Assembly: GCF_000186865.1 (NCBI RefSeq)
Contig: NW_008705562.1
Location: 2,279,845 to 2,302,344 of the forward strand
Length of the DNA stretch: 22,500 nucleotides
Reading direction: 5' to 3'
Source of the DNA: Aureococcus anophagefferens
Lineage: Eukaryota > Sar > Pelagophyceae > Pelagomonadales > Pelagomonadaceae
Shown: one piece after another, positions 15,947 to 22,500 of the stretch
Numbering within the stretch: position 1 is the stretch's first letter
Layout of the letters: every line of letters starts with the position of its first letter
The notes under the pieces: model-generated
The model's input: the letters and a program-made list of their open reading frames with translations, nothing else
What the model was told of the DNA's origin: nothing
Database searches by the model: none
Program-made: the position numbers and the translations under genes

Positions 15947-16248
15947 GCCGTTTTGCGAGGCGTCGCTCGCCGCCGTCGCCGGGAGCCGGCCGTCCGCGCG
16001 GCGCGCGCGCGGGCGGCGCCGCAGCTAACGGCGCTCTCCTGTTCTTCTTGGGTCGTGCTGAGAGCGCGACCGGGGATCTCTTGCCGCTGGAGGCCTCTTG
16101 GGAGGAAGCTGGTGGGGGCAACATTGAGGCAACATCGGCCTGAGTGTGCTTGCACAAGCAAGGCATGGACCTCGCGGCGCCCCAGCAGCGTCGAGACGCA
16201 GCGTAGGACCGTTGCTTGCGTCCCAGCAACCCGGCAACCTTCGCACGA
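15947..16248. other. Spacer between NDUFS6 and the GcvH-like gene
   Basis: About 300 bp with mixed composition; upstream region of the GcvH-like gene. No recognisable coding sequence. An upstream leader exon for the next gene cannot be excluded. Confidence 0.35.
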
Positions 16249-16708
16249 ATGCTGCGCGCCGGCCGCAGCGTCTGGGCCGCGCTCAAGCCCAACGGCTCGG
16301 CCGTGCGGCTGGGCATCACCGCCGACGCCGTGGCGGAGGTCGGCCTCACGCGCGACAAGGCCTTCGCGGACCTGGCGGCCCTCGAGAGCATCATGCTGCC
16401 CCAGCGGCCCTTCGCCATGGTCGAGGGCCCGCTGGGCGTCGCGCAGCTCGAGTCGCCGCTCGCGGGCCTCGTCGCCGCGCGGAATCTGAGCGTCATCGAC
16501 GACCCGGGCGTCCTCTTCGACCGCGCCGAGTGCGTCGTCGACGGCTGGCTGGCGCGTTCCCACGGCGTCGTGGTTCGTGGACGCATCGCGATCACGTTTT
16601 GACTTCCCCGCGTAGGTCGAGCTCGACGTCGACGACGACGCGGCCGCCGTGCGGGACGAGCTCGCCGGCCTCGCCGACTTCCCCGAGCGCGCGCCGCGGC
16701 TAAGGTGA
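16249..16708 (+). CDS. Glycine-cleavage H-protein-like domain, lipoyl lysine absent
   Basis: Exons 16249..16566 and 16616..16708, 136 aa; in-frame upstream start at 16216. The fold is recognisable: SVWAALKPNGSAVRLGITAD matches the H-protein W..V....VxVGIT start. FAMVEGPLGVAQLESPLAG aligns with the lipoyl loop (VESVKAVSDVYAPVSG), and DGWLA with the final GWL. The loop has VEGPL where the family has VESVK, so the lipoylated Lys is missing. The protein is therefore unlikely to carry aminomethyl-lipoate and may be regulatory or a structural relative. The second exon reads VELDVDDDAAAVRDELAG. The short intron (49 nt; two other phase-0 donors lie 3 and 6 nt downstream) ends CGCGTAG. Convergent with the next gene, 39 bp between stops. 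Confidence 0.6.
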
Positions 16709-16747
16709 GAGATTCGCGGGGATTACGGGAGATGGCGCCCGGCTCCC

Positions 16748-18034
16748 CTACATGGAGTTCGTGCGCGAGACGCCCGGCTTCGCCGGGAGCTCCGTGATCG
16801 TCTGCGGGATGCGGCGCGACGCGGGCGTGCCGCGGGAGCCGGGCGTGCCGTGGATGAGGGGCGATTTGAGGAGCGACGACGCCTGGAGGGACGGCGACGC
16901 GCGGACGACGGGCAGCGGCGACGCGGGCACGAGCGACGGCTCCGGCGGGTACTCGCAGCCCGGGACCTTGACGGACCCGTTGTAGACCGCGGTGCCGTAG
17001 AGGAGCACGGCGAGGGCGAGGACCTGGATGTAGGACCCGGGCCAGACCCAGGCCTCGCCGAAGGAGCCCGCCGTGACGGCGTAGAAGAGGAAGAGGTCCG
17101 TGACCCAGACCGTGATGGGCCGGAAGTTGTCGAGGATCGCGTGCCAGACGCTGTTGAGCATGAAGGTCACGAGGACCGCGAGCATGTTGTAGAAGAAGAT
17201 GGACACGAAGTAGAGGAGGAACATGCCCTGGATCTCCGTCGAGTTCCTGAACATGACCCACGTGTCGAACGGGTCCTCGACGCCGAGGCCGTAGAGGAGC
17301 GGGTAGAGGACGAAGGTGCAGACGAAGAAGCCCCAGAAGCCCTCCATGCCGATGACCAGCAGCGGCGGCGCGCCGACGTCGCCGGACATGACCTTCTCCT
17401 CGAACGCGTACTGCAGCGACTGCACGAACGCGCCCGCCAGGATGAGGCCGACGCCGACGAGCGGGTCCTTGCCCTCGGGCCCGCCCGACGACGACGCCGT
17501 CGCGCCGACGAGCAGGATGGACACGACGTTGAGGCCGACGCCGACCCACATGAAGCCGCTGAGCTTGTCCTTGATGACGAAGTGCTTGAGGATCGCCACG
17601 AAGACGATCGCCGCGCCGCGGAGCATCTGGTAGACGGACACGGCGATGTAAGTGAGGCCGAACATGCAGAGCGCCGTCGCCGCGAGGTCGAAGAGCGCCG
17701 GGATCGCCAGGAGGAGGTACGTGGACCCCGTGATCTCCTTGAACTCGGGCGCGTCGTCGCCGATCGTCGCGTAGCCGCGCTTCTTCTTGCGCCGCTTGTT
17801 CGCCTCCATGAGGAAGTGCACCGGCAGCGCGAAGACCATGCCCAGGAACATGCCCCAGGTCTGGAACAGCGGGTTCTGGAACGACTCGAGCTCGCCGCTC
17901 AGGCCCACGCTCTGCATGGACAGCAGCACCTTGCTGCAGAGGGAGCAACCCGTCCCGGCGACGAGGGCGCCCACGAAGACCAAAAACTCGGCCATGCCGC
18001 ACGTCGGCTCGCTTCCACCACGGCCGCCGCTCAT
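16748..18034 (-). CDS. SLC35F6-like transporter (DMT superfamily)
   Basis: 428 aa, one exon. About ten membrane helices, starting MAEFLVFVGALVAGTG (the first ATG is 13 codons upstream at 18034; either start is possible). Signatures of the SLC35F6/C2orf18 group: FDLAATALCMFGLTYIAVS, VYQMLRGAAIVFVAILK, LQYAFEEKVMSGDVGAPPLL, GMEGFWGFFVCTFVL, ILDNFRPITVWV, YGTAVYNGS. The group sits in endomembranes or lysosomes and is nucleotide-sugar-transporter-like; the substrate is not settled. The C-terminal 70 residues are cytosolic, Ser/Pro-rich and likely regulatory. Confidence 0.88.
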   Translation of the reverse strand: MSGGRGGSEPTCGMAEFLVFVGALVAGTGCSLCSKVLLSMQSVGLSGELESFQNPLFQTWGMFLGMVFALPVHFLMEANKRRKKKRGYATIGDDAPEFKEITGSTYLLLAIPALFDLAATALCMFGLTYIAVSVYQMLRGAAIVFVAILKHFVIKDKLSGFMWVGVGLNVVSILLVGATASSSGGPEGKDPLVGVGLILAGAFVQSLQYAFEEKVMSGDVGAPPLLVIGMEGFWGFFVCTFVLYPLLYGLGVEDPFDTWVMFRNSTEIQGMFLLYFVSIFFYNMLAVLVTFMLNSVWHAILDNFRPITVWVTDLFLFYAVTAGSFGEAWVWPGSYIQVLALAVLLYGTAVYNGSVKVPGCEYPPEPSLVPASPLPVVRASPSLQASSLLKSPLIHGTPGSRGTPASRRIPQTITELPAKPGVSRTNSM

Positions 18035-18164
18035 TTTCGTGTCGTGAACCGCGAGTCCTGGCGGCTCGTGGCTCCGGCCGTGGCCCTGGCTGGCCGGCTC
18101 GCGATTGGCTCTGCCACAGCACGATTCATCGCCGAGCCAACGCTGGTGTGGCAAGGACGCCACG
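18035..18164. promoter_or_regulatory. 130-bp divergent region
   Basis: Between the starts of the SLC35F6-like gene (minus) and the LRR gene (plus); contains GGCTGGCCGGCTCGCGATTGG, a CCAAT-type box in reverse (ATTGG at about 18105). Confidence 0.35.
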
Positions 18165-19313
18165 ATGAGCGCCTGGGGCAGCTCTGCGACGAAGCGCGGC
18201 GTCGACGATTTGGTCGCGAGCGTCGCCGAGAATCGCACGCCCTGCGTCGTCATCCTCGGCCACCGCAAGTTCGACGACGGCGAGGCCATCAAGCTCGCCG
18301 CGGCGATCCGCCGGTCGACGTCGCTCACGGAGCTGCGCTGCAGCGGCCACGCCATCGGCGAGGCCGGCGCCCGGGCCCTCGGCGACGCCATCGGCGCGTC
18401 GAGCAGCGTGCGCTGCCTCGACGCCGGCGACGCGACGCTCGGCGACGGCGGCTGCGCGGCGCTCTGCGGCGGCGCGCTCCGGAGCGCCGCGCTCCGAGTC
18501 CTCGAGCTCGAGGGCAAGGGCGTCGGCGACGCCGGCCTGGGCGCGCTCTGCGCCGACCTGCCGGCGTCGCGCGTCGAGGCCCTCGTGCTCTGCCGCAACG
18601 CCTTCGGCGACGCGGGCCTCGCCGCGCTCGCGGCCGCGGTCGCCGAGCGGCCGCTCGGGTCGCTCGACGTGAGCGAGAACGCGAACGTCACGACGGGCGT
18701 CGCGGCGCTCTTCGCCCGCGTCGCCGAGCTCCGCTGCGCGCACCTCGCGCCCGGCGCCCTCGACGCCGCCGCCGCCGCCGCGGCGTTCGGGACGCGGCTC
18801 CGCGCGCTCGACGTGTCGTCGTGCGGCCTCGGCGCGCGCGACGTCGCCGCGCTCGCGCGCGCGGCGCCGCCGGGCCTCGCCGAGCTGCGCCTGGCCAACA
18901 ACGCCGCGGGCCCCGACGGCGCCGCGGCGATCGGGGCCCTGCGCCTCGACCTCGTCGACGCGAGCGGCAACGGCCTCGGCGGCGCGGGCGTCGCGGCGCT
19001 CGCGACGTGCGCGATCTCGGTCTTCGCCCACGACAACGGCGTCGGCGACGACGGCGCCGTCGCCGTCGCCGCGGCCCTGGCCGACGCGCCGCGGCTCCGC
19101 ACGCTCGGCGTGTCGAAGAACGACCTCGGCGACGCCGGCGCGTTCGCGTTCGCGGCGGCGCTCGACTGCTGCGCCGTCGCGACGCTCGAGATCGGCGGCA
19201 ACCACGTCGGCGCCGACGGCGCCGCGGCGCTCCGCGACGCGCAGAAGCGCCGGCCCGGACACGCGCCCCTCGACGTCGCCATGCTCGACGACCGGCCGCC
19301 GCCGGATCCCTAA
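18165..19313 (+). CDS. Leucine-rich-repeat (RNI/RanGAP-like) protein
   Basis: 382 aa, one exon, start ATG 18165 (MSAWGSSATKRG). About ten ribonuclease-inhibitor-type LRRs of 26-29 residues cover nearly the whole protein, for example LRVLELEGKGVGDAGLGAL, VEALVLCRNAFGDAGLAAL, LRALDVSSCGLGARDVAAL, LAELRLANNAAGPDGAAAI and LRTLGVSKNDLGDAGAFAF. There is no signal peptide, membrane helix, kinase or NACHT domain. Such proteins are protein-binding scaffolds; the partner is unknown. The stop is six bases from the stop of the convergent plastid gene. Confidence 0.85.
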   Translation: MSAWGSSATKRGVDDLVASVAENRTPCVVILGHRKFDDGEAIKLAAAIRRSTSLTELRCSGHAIGEAGARALGDAIGASSSVRCLDAGDATLGDGGCAALCGGALRSAALRVLELEGKGVGDAGLGALCADLPASRVEALVLCRNAFGDAGLAALAAAVAERPLGSLDVSENANVTTGVAALFARVAELRCAHLAPGALDAAAAAAAFGTRLRALDVSSCGLGARDVAALARAAPPGLAELRLANNAAGPDGAAAIGALRLDLVDASGNGLGGAGVAALATCAISVFAHDNGVGDDGAVAVAAALADAPRLRTLGVSKNDLGDAGAFAFAAALDCCAVATLEIGGNHVGADGAAALRDAQKRRPGHAPLDVAMLDDRPPPDP

Positions 19314-19319
19314 ATATCA

Positions 19320-20363
19320 CTAGTCGTCCTGGAGGATCGGGTACGCGAAGTCCGCCATGTCCTTCGTGAACCAGAACCACATGCTCGGCGTCCGGAAGAA
19401 CTCCTTGAGCGTGAACCGCGGCGCGGCGATGAAGGGGAACCACTCCTCGGCGACGACGTCGCCGCCCGCCGGGAGCCCGCGCTCCTTCTTCCAGTACTCG
19501 CTGAGGAAGTGGACCTGGCGCAGGCCGACGACGACGTCGAGCGGCGGCGGCAGCAGGGCCCACCAGGCGTGCAGCGGCCTACGGAGGCGACGACGGTCAC
19601 GCTCTCGGAAGGCGTCGCGGGACGCCGGCGGCGGCTCGTCGTCGGGGTAGAACTCGTTGACGCGCCGGTAGAGGTTGAGCTGGCCGAGCAGGATCCAGGC
19701 GCCCGCGGCCTCGACGAGCGTCTCGCCGCCGGGCACGCGGAGCAGCGACAGCGGCCCGCCGATGATCACGCCGAAGACGAAGGGCAGCAGCGTGCCGAAG
19801 CCGCCGCAGCCGCTCACTCGGCCCTCGGTGGCGAGCTCGTACTGGAAGAGCTCCTCTTCCACCGAGTACTTGTACCTAAACAGGTTTCGTCTTCTTCGCG
19901 CGCCTAGCCGTCGTAGAAAACGCGGACATGCGCGCCAGCCGTACCAGATCAGCCCCGACGGCGCGGACGCGAGGATCGTCAGCCACACGGGCCGAGGGAT
20001 GCCCTGCGGCGTCTCGGGAGCCGCGGTCACGACGTCGAAGAAGCCGGTGCCCGCCGTGCCCTTGGGCCGGATCTCGGCGATGCTCTTGAAGGGCTCGACG
20101 ACGAACTGCGACCAGAACTCGTTCGTGCCGATGCAAAAGTCGGAGATGGCGTCGGCGTTGGCGCTGCTCGACGAGGCCTGCAGCGCGCCGCTCTTGCTGC
20201 TCGGCGCGTGGAGCGGACCTTTGCTCAAGCGGCTGCTCGGCAGCGCGTGGCTCGTGCTGCTCGGCAGCGCGTGGAAGCGGCTACTCGGCGCCTGGAACGC
20301 CGACGCGAACGCGCAGCAGAGTACGCAGCAGCGCGCGTAGCTGCGCCGCGACGCCGACATCAT
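19320..20363 (-). CDS. Plastid-targeted protein of unknown family
   Basis: 347 aa unspliced. N-terminus: a signal peptide (RCCVLCCAFASAF) with cleavage motif ASA-FQAP, the heterokont ASAFAP-type plastid signal, followed by a Ser/Pro/His-rich transit region with imperfect HALPSS repeats. The mature part has hydrophobic segments PVWLTILASAPSGLIWY and FGTLLPFVFGVIIGGPLSLL, then AWWALLPPPLDVVVGLRQV. I do not recognise the family. Two short in-frame introns are likely: 69 nt (GTACGGCTGG...CTGTTTAG, removing an Arg-rich block and giving LIWYKYSVEEE) and 45 nt (GTCCCGCG...CTCCGTAG, giving EPPPA-PLHAWW). Both blocks are multiples of 3. If both are spliced the protein is about 309 aa. Confidence 0.75.
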   Translation of the reverse strand: MMSASRRSYARCCVLCCAFASAFQAPSSRFHALPSSTSHALPSSRLSKGPLHAPSSKSGALQASSSSANADAISDFCIGTNEFWSQFVVEPFKSIAEIRPKGTAGTGFFDVVTAAPETPQGIPRPVWLTILASAPSGLIWYGWRACPRFLRRLGARRRRNLFRYKYSVEEELFQYELATEGRVSGCGGFGTLLPFVFGVIIGGPLSLLRVPGGETLVEAAGAWILLGQLNLYRRVNEFYPDDEPPPASRDAFRERDRRRLRRPLHAWWALLPPPLDVVVGLRQVHFLSEYWKKERGLPAGGDVVAEEWFPFIAAPRFTLKEFFRTPSMWFWFTKDMADFAYPILQDD

Positions 20364-20435
20364 CTACGCGTTAGCACTGGCAATCAGCGACTTCAAGGAG
20401 CAGCAGATGAGCAGCGTGAGCTCAGAGCCTGCAAT
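20364..20435. promoter_or_regulatory. 72-bp divergent promoter between two plastid-targeted genes
   Basis: The complete interval between the start codons of the plastid protein (minus) and the lumenal AKR-like protein (plus). Its lower GC contrasts with both coding regions. Co-regulation by a shared promoter is an inference. Confidence 0.5.
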
Positions 20436-21468
20436 ATGGTGTGGCTGACGCAGCTCGCGCTGCTGCCGCTCGCGACAAGCGCGCTCCACCTGCGCGCGAG
20501 CGACGTCGACCGCCGCGCGCTGCTGCGCACCGTCGGCGGCACGGTCGGCGGCACCGTCGCGGCGCCGCTGCTGCACTCGGCGCCGGCGCTCGCCGCCGGC
20601 GCCGGTCCCGTGCTCAAGCTCAACGACGGCACGGCCTTCCCCGCCGTGTCCTTCGGCCTGCAGGTCTACGACGACAACGCGGCCTACAAGTACACGATGC
20701 TCGCGCTCGAGTGCGGCTACCGCAACTTCTTCGCGTCCGTGCTCGCCGGCAACCAGAGGGGCTTCGGCAAGGCCGTGCGCGCGAGCGGCATACCGCGCTC
20801 CGACCTCTACGTCTGCGGCAGCGTGCTGAGCAACCGGGCGCGGGGCTTCGACGCCGCCTACGCGGCGTCGAAGCGCGGCTGCGACGAGAACCTCGCGGCG
20901 CTCGACGTCGGCCCGCTCGACAACATCATGCTCGACTACCCGGGCGCGCCGCCGGCGTGTCCGTTTTTCCATGCCCGGGAAGACACCCAAACCCTCCGTA
21001 GGCGGCGACGCGGACTCGATCGCCGGCCAGTGGCGCGCGCTCGAGGCCATGAAGAAGGACAAGGCCGTGAGATCGCTGTCGCTGTCCAACTTCTCGCCGG
21101 GTCAGCTCGACTACGTCCTCGCGCTCGACGGCGTCGTCAAGCCGACGGTGAACCAGCTGCCGCTCGGCGTCGGCTTCAAGACGAAGCAGAACGCGTACCT
21201 CCTCGAGGAGAACCGGAAGCGCGGCATCGTCGTCCAGGCCTGGTCGCCGCTCCGCGTCCTCTCGCCCGAGGCGAAGAAGGCCTGCGCCGACGTCGGCAAG
21301 CCCTACGGCAAGTCGCCGCAGCAGGTCGCGCTCAAGTGGATCCTCGCCAAGGGCGCGACCTACACGTGCCAGACGACGTCCAAGGCCCACTTCCTCGAGG
21401 ACATCGACGTCGACGACTTCACCCTGTCGGCGAAGGACATCGCCGCCCTCGACGCCGTCGGCGCGTAA
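20436..21468 (+). CDS. Thylakoid-lumen aldo/keto-reductase-fold protein lacking the catalytic tetrad
   Basis: Exons 20436..20958 and 21002..21468, 329 aa, with a 43-nt intron (GTCCGTTTTTCC...CTCCGTAG). N-terminus: hydrophobic signal (LTQLALLPLATSA), then DRRALLRTVGG and a second hydrophobic stretch ending SAPALA, i.e. a twin-arginine thylakoid transfer signal. The AKR fold follows: VLKLNDGTAFPAVSFGLQVY, GYRNFF, IPRSDLYV, LDNIMLDYPG, QWRALEAMKKDKAVRSLSLS, GIVVQAWSPL, KSPQQVALKWIL. The usual Asp-Tyr-Lys-His tetrad is replaced by F99, A104, S129 and D167. NADPH binding may persist; reductase activity seems unlikely. Confidence 0.82.
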
Positions 21469-21556
21469 CCCTACGCCTTATTAGGCCAGCGCCGCGTGTA
21501 CCATCGCCGCATGCGCCGCGGGCCCGCGGGCGTCGGCCGAGGGGGTTGACCGCCGG
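21469..21556. other. 3' flank of the AKR-like gene
   Basis: Short spacer before the minisatellite, with no feature seen; contains TACGCCTTATTAGGCC near the stop. Confidence 0.35.
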
Positions 21557-22143
21557 TATGCCTGGTAGTATGCGCCTACTATGCGGGTTTTATGCGGGTT
21601 TTATGCGGGTGGTATGCGGGTTTTATGCGGGTTTTATGCGGGTGGTATGCGGCTGCTATGCTGGTCGTATGCGGGTGGTATGCGGGTGGTATGCGGGTGG
21701 TATGCGGGTGGTATGCGGGTGGTATGCGGGTGGTATGCGGGTGGTATGCGGGTCACGGTGGTATGCGGGTTTTATGCGGGTCGTATGCGGGTTGTATGCG
21801 GCTGCTATGCTGGTGGTATGCGCCTGCTATGCGGCGACCTCCGGCGGCCGTCGCCTGGGGTCGTCGACAGCGGTCGCCGGGCTGCTATGCTGGTGGTATG
21901 CGCCTGCTATGCTGGTCTTATGCGCCTGCTATGCGTCTGCTATGCGCCTACTATGCGTCTACTATGCGTCTACTATGCGTCTACTATGCGCCTGCTATGC
22001 GCCTGCTATGCGCCTGCTATGCGCCTGCTATGCGGGTGGTATGCGGCTGCTATGCGTCCGCTATGCGTCCGCTATGCGTCCGCTATGCGGCTGCTATGCG
22101 GCTGCTATGCCGGTGTATGCCCGGCTGGTGTATGCCTGGTGGT
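21557..22143. repeat. 11-bp minisatellite, about 45-50 units
   Basis: The unit is TATGCGNNTNN. Variants are blocked: TATGCGGGTTT and TATGCGGGTGG on the left (seven identical TATGCGGGTGG in a row near 21668-21745), TATGCGCCTGC and TATGCGTCTAC in the right half, TATGCGTCCGC near the end. A non-repeat segment of about 50 bp (about 21835-21885) interrupts it. Because 11 is not a multiple of 3, all plus frames encode the same periodic peptide and stay open. No CRISPR-type spacers. Confidence 0.95.
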
Positions 22144-22500
22144 CGGCCCCCTCTGGGCGTCGGCTCGCGGACGACGGGCGGCGGCGGCGGCGGCGCGGGT
22201 GCCGGCGCGGCGTCGCGCCGTCGCCGCTTGTCTCCGGCCGGCACGACCTCGTCGAGCGCGGCCGCGAGCGCCGTCGAGTTGGGTCGTGATGAAGACCTCC
22301 TGCACGGAGCTCTTCGCGCGCGCGAGGCACTTGAAGCCGCCGGGGATCTCGTTCGTGATGCGCAGCTCGAAGGCGCGGCGCGCCGGCGCGCGCGTCGCGT
22401 GGATGCGCGCCGGCACGATGCGCGTGATGGCGTCGTCGTGGTCCAGCAGCTTTTGCAGCAACGTGGGCAGGCCGTCGATGTTCGTCGAGTGGTTGAGCAC
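22105..22500 (-). CDS. Partial unrecognised protein, 5' end off the window
   Basis: Minus-strand frame entering at 22500. Readable motifs: VLNHSTNIDGLPTLLQKLL, DDAITRIVPARIHATR, FELRITNEIPGGFKCLARAK and SSVQEVFITT. The pattern (HST.I.GL, then I.P.RI, then a GG.K..AR...VQEVF end) reminds me of the DUF2103 group of small predicted metal-binding proteins, but from memory only. After SSVQEVFITT (about 22290) the best coding frame shifts by one base to read NSTALAAALDEVVPAGDKRRR and a Pro-rich tail. An indel, sequence error or unseen splice would explain this. The annotated frame itself runs into the minisatellite before stopping. Confidence 0.5.
   Translation of the reverse strand: MLNHSTNIDGLPTLLQKLLDHDDAITRIVPARIHATRAPARRAFELRITNEIPGGFKCLARAKSSVQEVFITTQLDGARGRARRGRAGRRQAATARRRAGTRAAAAAARRPRADAQRGPTTRHTPAGHTPA

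Noticed and set aside
18035..19282. N-terminal extension of the SLC35F6-like frame to 844 codons
   Set aside because: The extension is antisense to the LRR gene and has no protein-like features; GC-rich DNA simply lacks stops.
16850..19369. Plus-strand open frame of 839 codons across two genes
   Set aside because: Spans the antisense of the SLC35F6-like gene and a wrong frame of the LRR gene; low-complexity Arg/Ala/Glu translation.
21557..22143. CRISPR array
   Set aside because: Unit of 11 bp without spacers, in a eukaryotic context; a minisatellite.
20208..22289. Plus-strand open frame of 693 codons reading through the minisatellite
   Set aside because: Uses the antisense of the plastid gene, then the AKR frame, then a wrong frame and the repeat; the AKR gene with a 43-nt intron explains the conserved part.

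Overview
The window looks like nuclear DNA of a stramenopile alga, most likely a pelagophyte close to Aureococcus anophagefferens. The evidence is very high GC with extreme GC third positions, tightly packed genes with few and mostly tiny introns, plastid precursors with a bipartite N-terminus (one with an ASAF-type cleavage site, one with a twin-arginine lumen signal), a MYND/RING/Sel1 protein, and short transposon-like introns (introners) flanked by 8-bp target duplications. Pelagophyte introners are established knowledge (short non-autonomous DNA transposons that bring one splice site and co-opt the other from the duplicated target). The species itself is an inference.

Layout. 1-1982 (-): SCAPER-like coiled-coil protein, open at the left edge, split by introner copy A and probably by a second one at the edge. 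2400-3476 (+): MYND/RING/Sel1 protein. 3486-4576 (-): RluE-like pseudouridine synthase with a possible extra 3' exon. 4851-5931: intron-bearing tRNA-Phe, a 161-bp tandem duplication, and tRNA-Leu(CAA). 6368-7788 (+): TPT/SLC35-type transporter. 7970-8072 (-): tRNA-Gly(CCC) interrupted by 32 nt inside the D-loop. 8271-9549 (-): four-exon cytosolic-type sulfotransferase. 9683-10974 (-): CacyBP/SIP-like CS-domain protein, with introner copy B containing a 50-N assembly gap. 11311-13299 and 13654-15454 (-): tandem type II membrane sulfotransferase-like paralogues; only the second carries introner copy C. 15518-15946 (+): NDUFS6. 16249-16708 (+): GcvH-like protein without the lipoyl lysine. 16748-18034 (-): SLC35F6-like transporter. 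18165-19313 (+): leucine-rich-repeat protein. 19320-20363 (-): unrecognised plastid protein. 20436-21468 (+): lumen-targeted aldo/keto-reductase fold lacking the whole catalytic tetrad. 21557-22143: 11-bp minisatellite. 22105-22500 (-): partial gene running off the right edge.

The genes are mostly unrelated housekeeping and accessory genes, not an operon. Two local themes stand out. The first is a sulfation/secretory neighbourhood: three sulfotransferase-type genes and two DMT-superfamily transporters. The second is a divergent pair of plastid-targeted genes sharing 72 bp. The most interesting material is intron biology: introners of one family inserted in both orientations with an AG at whichever end becomes the acceptor, a GC-AG introner with an uninterrupted paralogue next door, several introns of 43-56 nt, and an ectopic tRNA D-loop intron. 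All calls come from reading the sequence; no searches were run.
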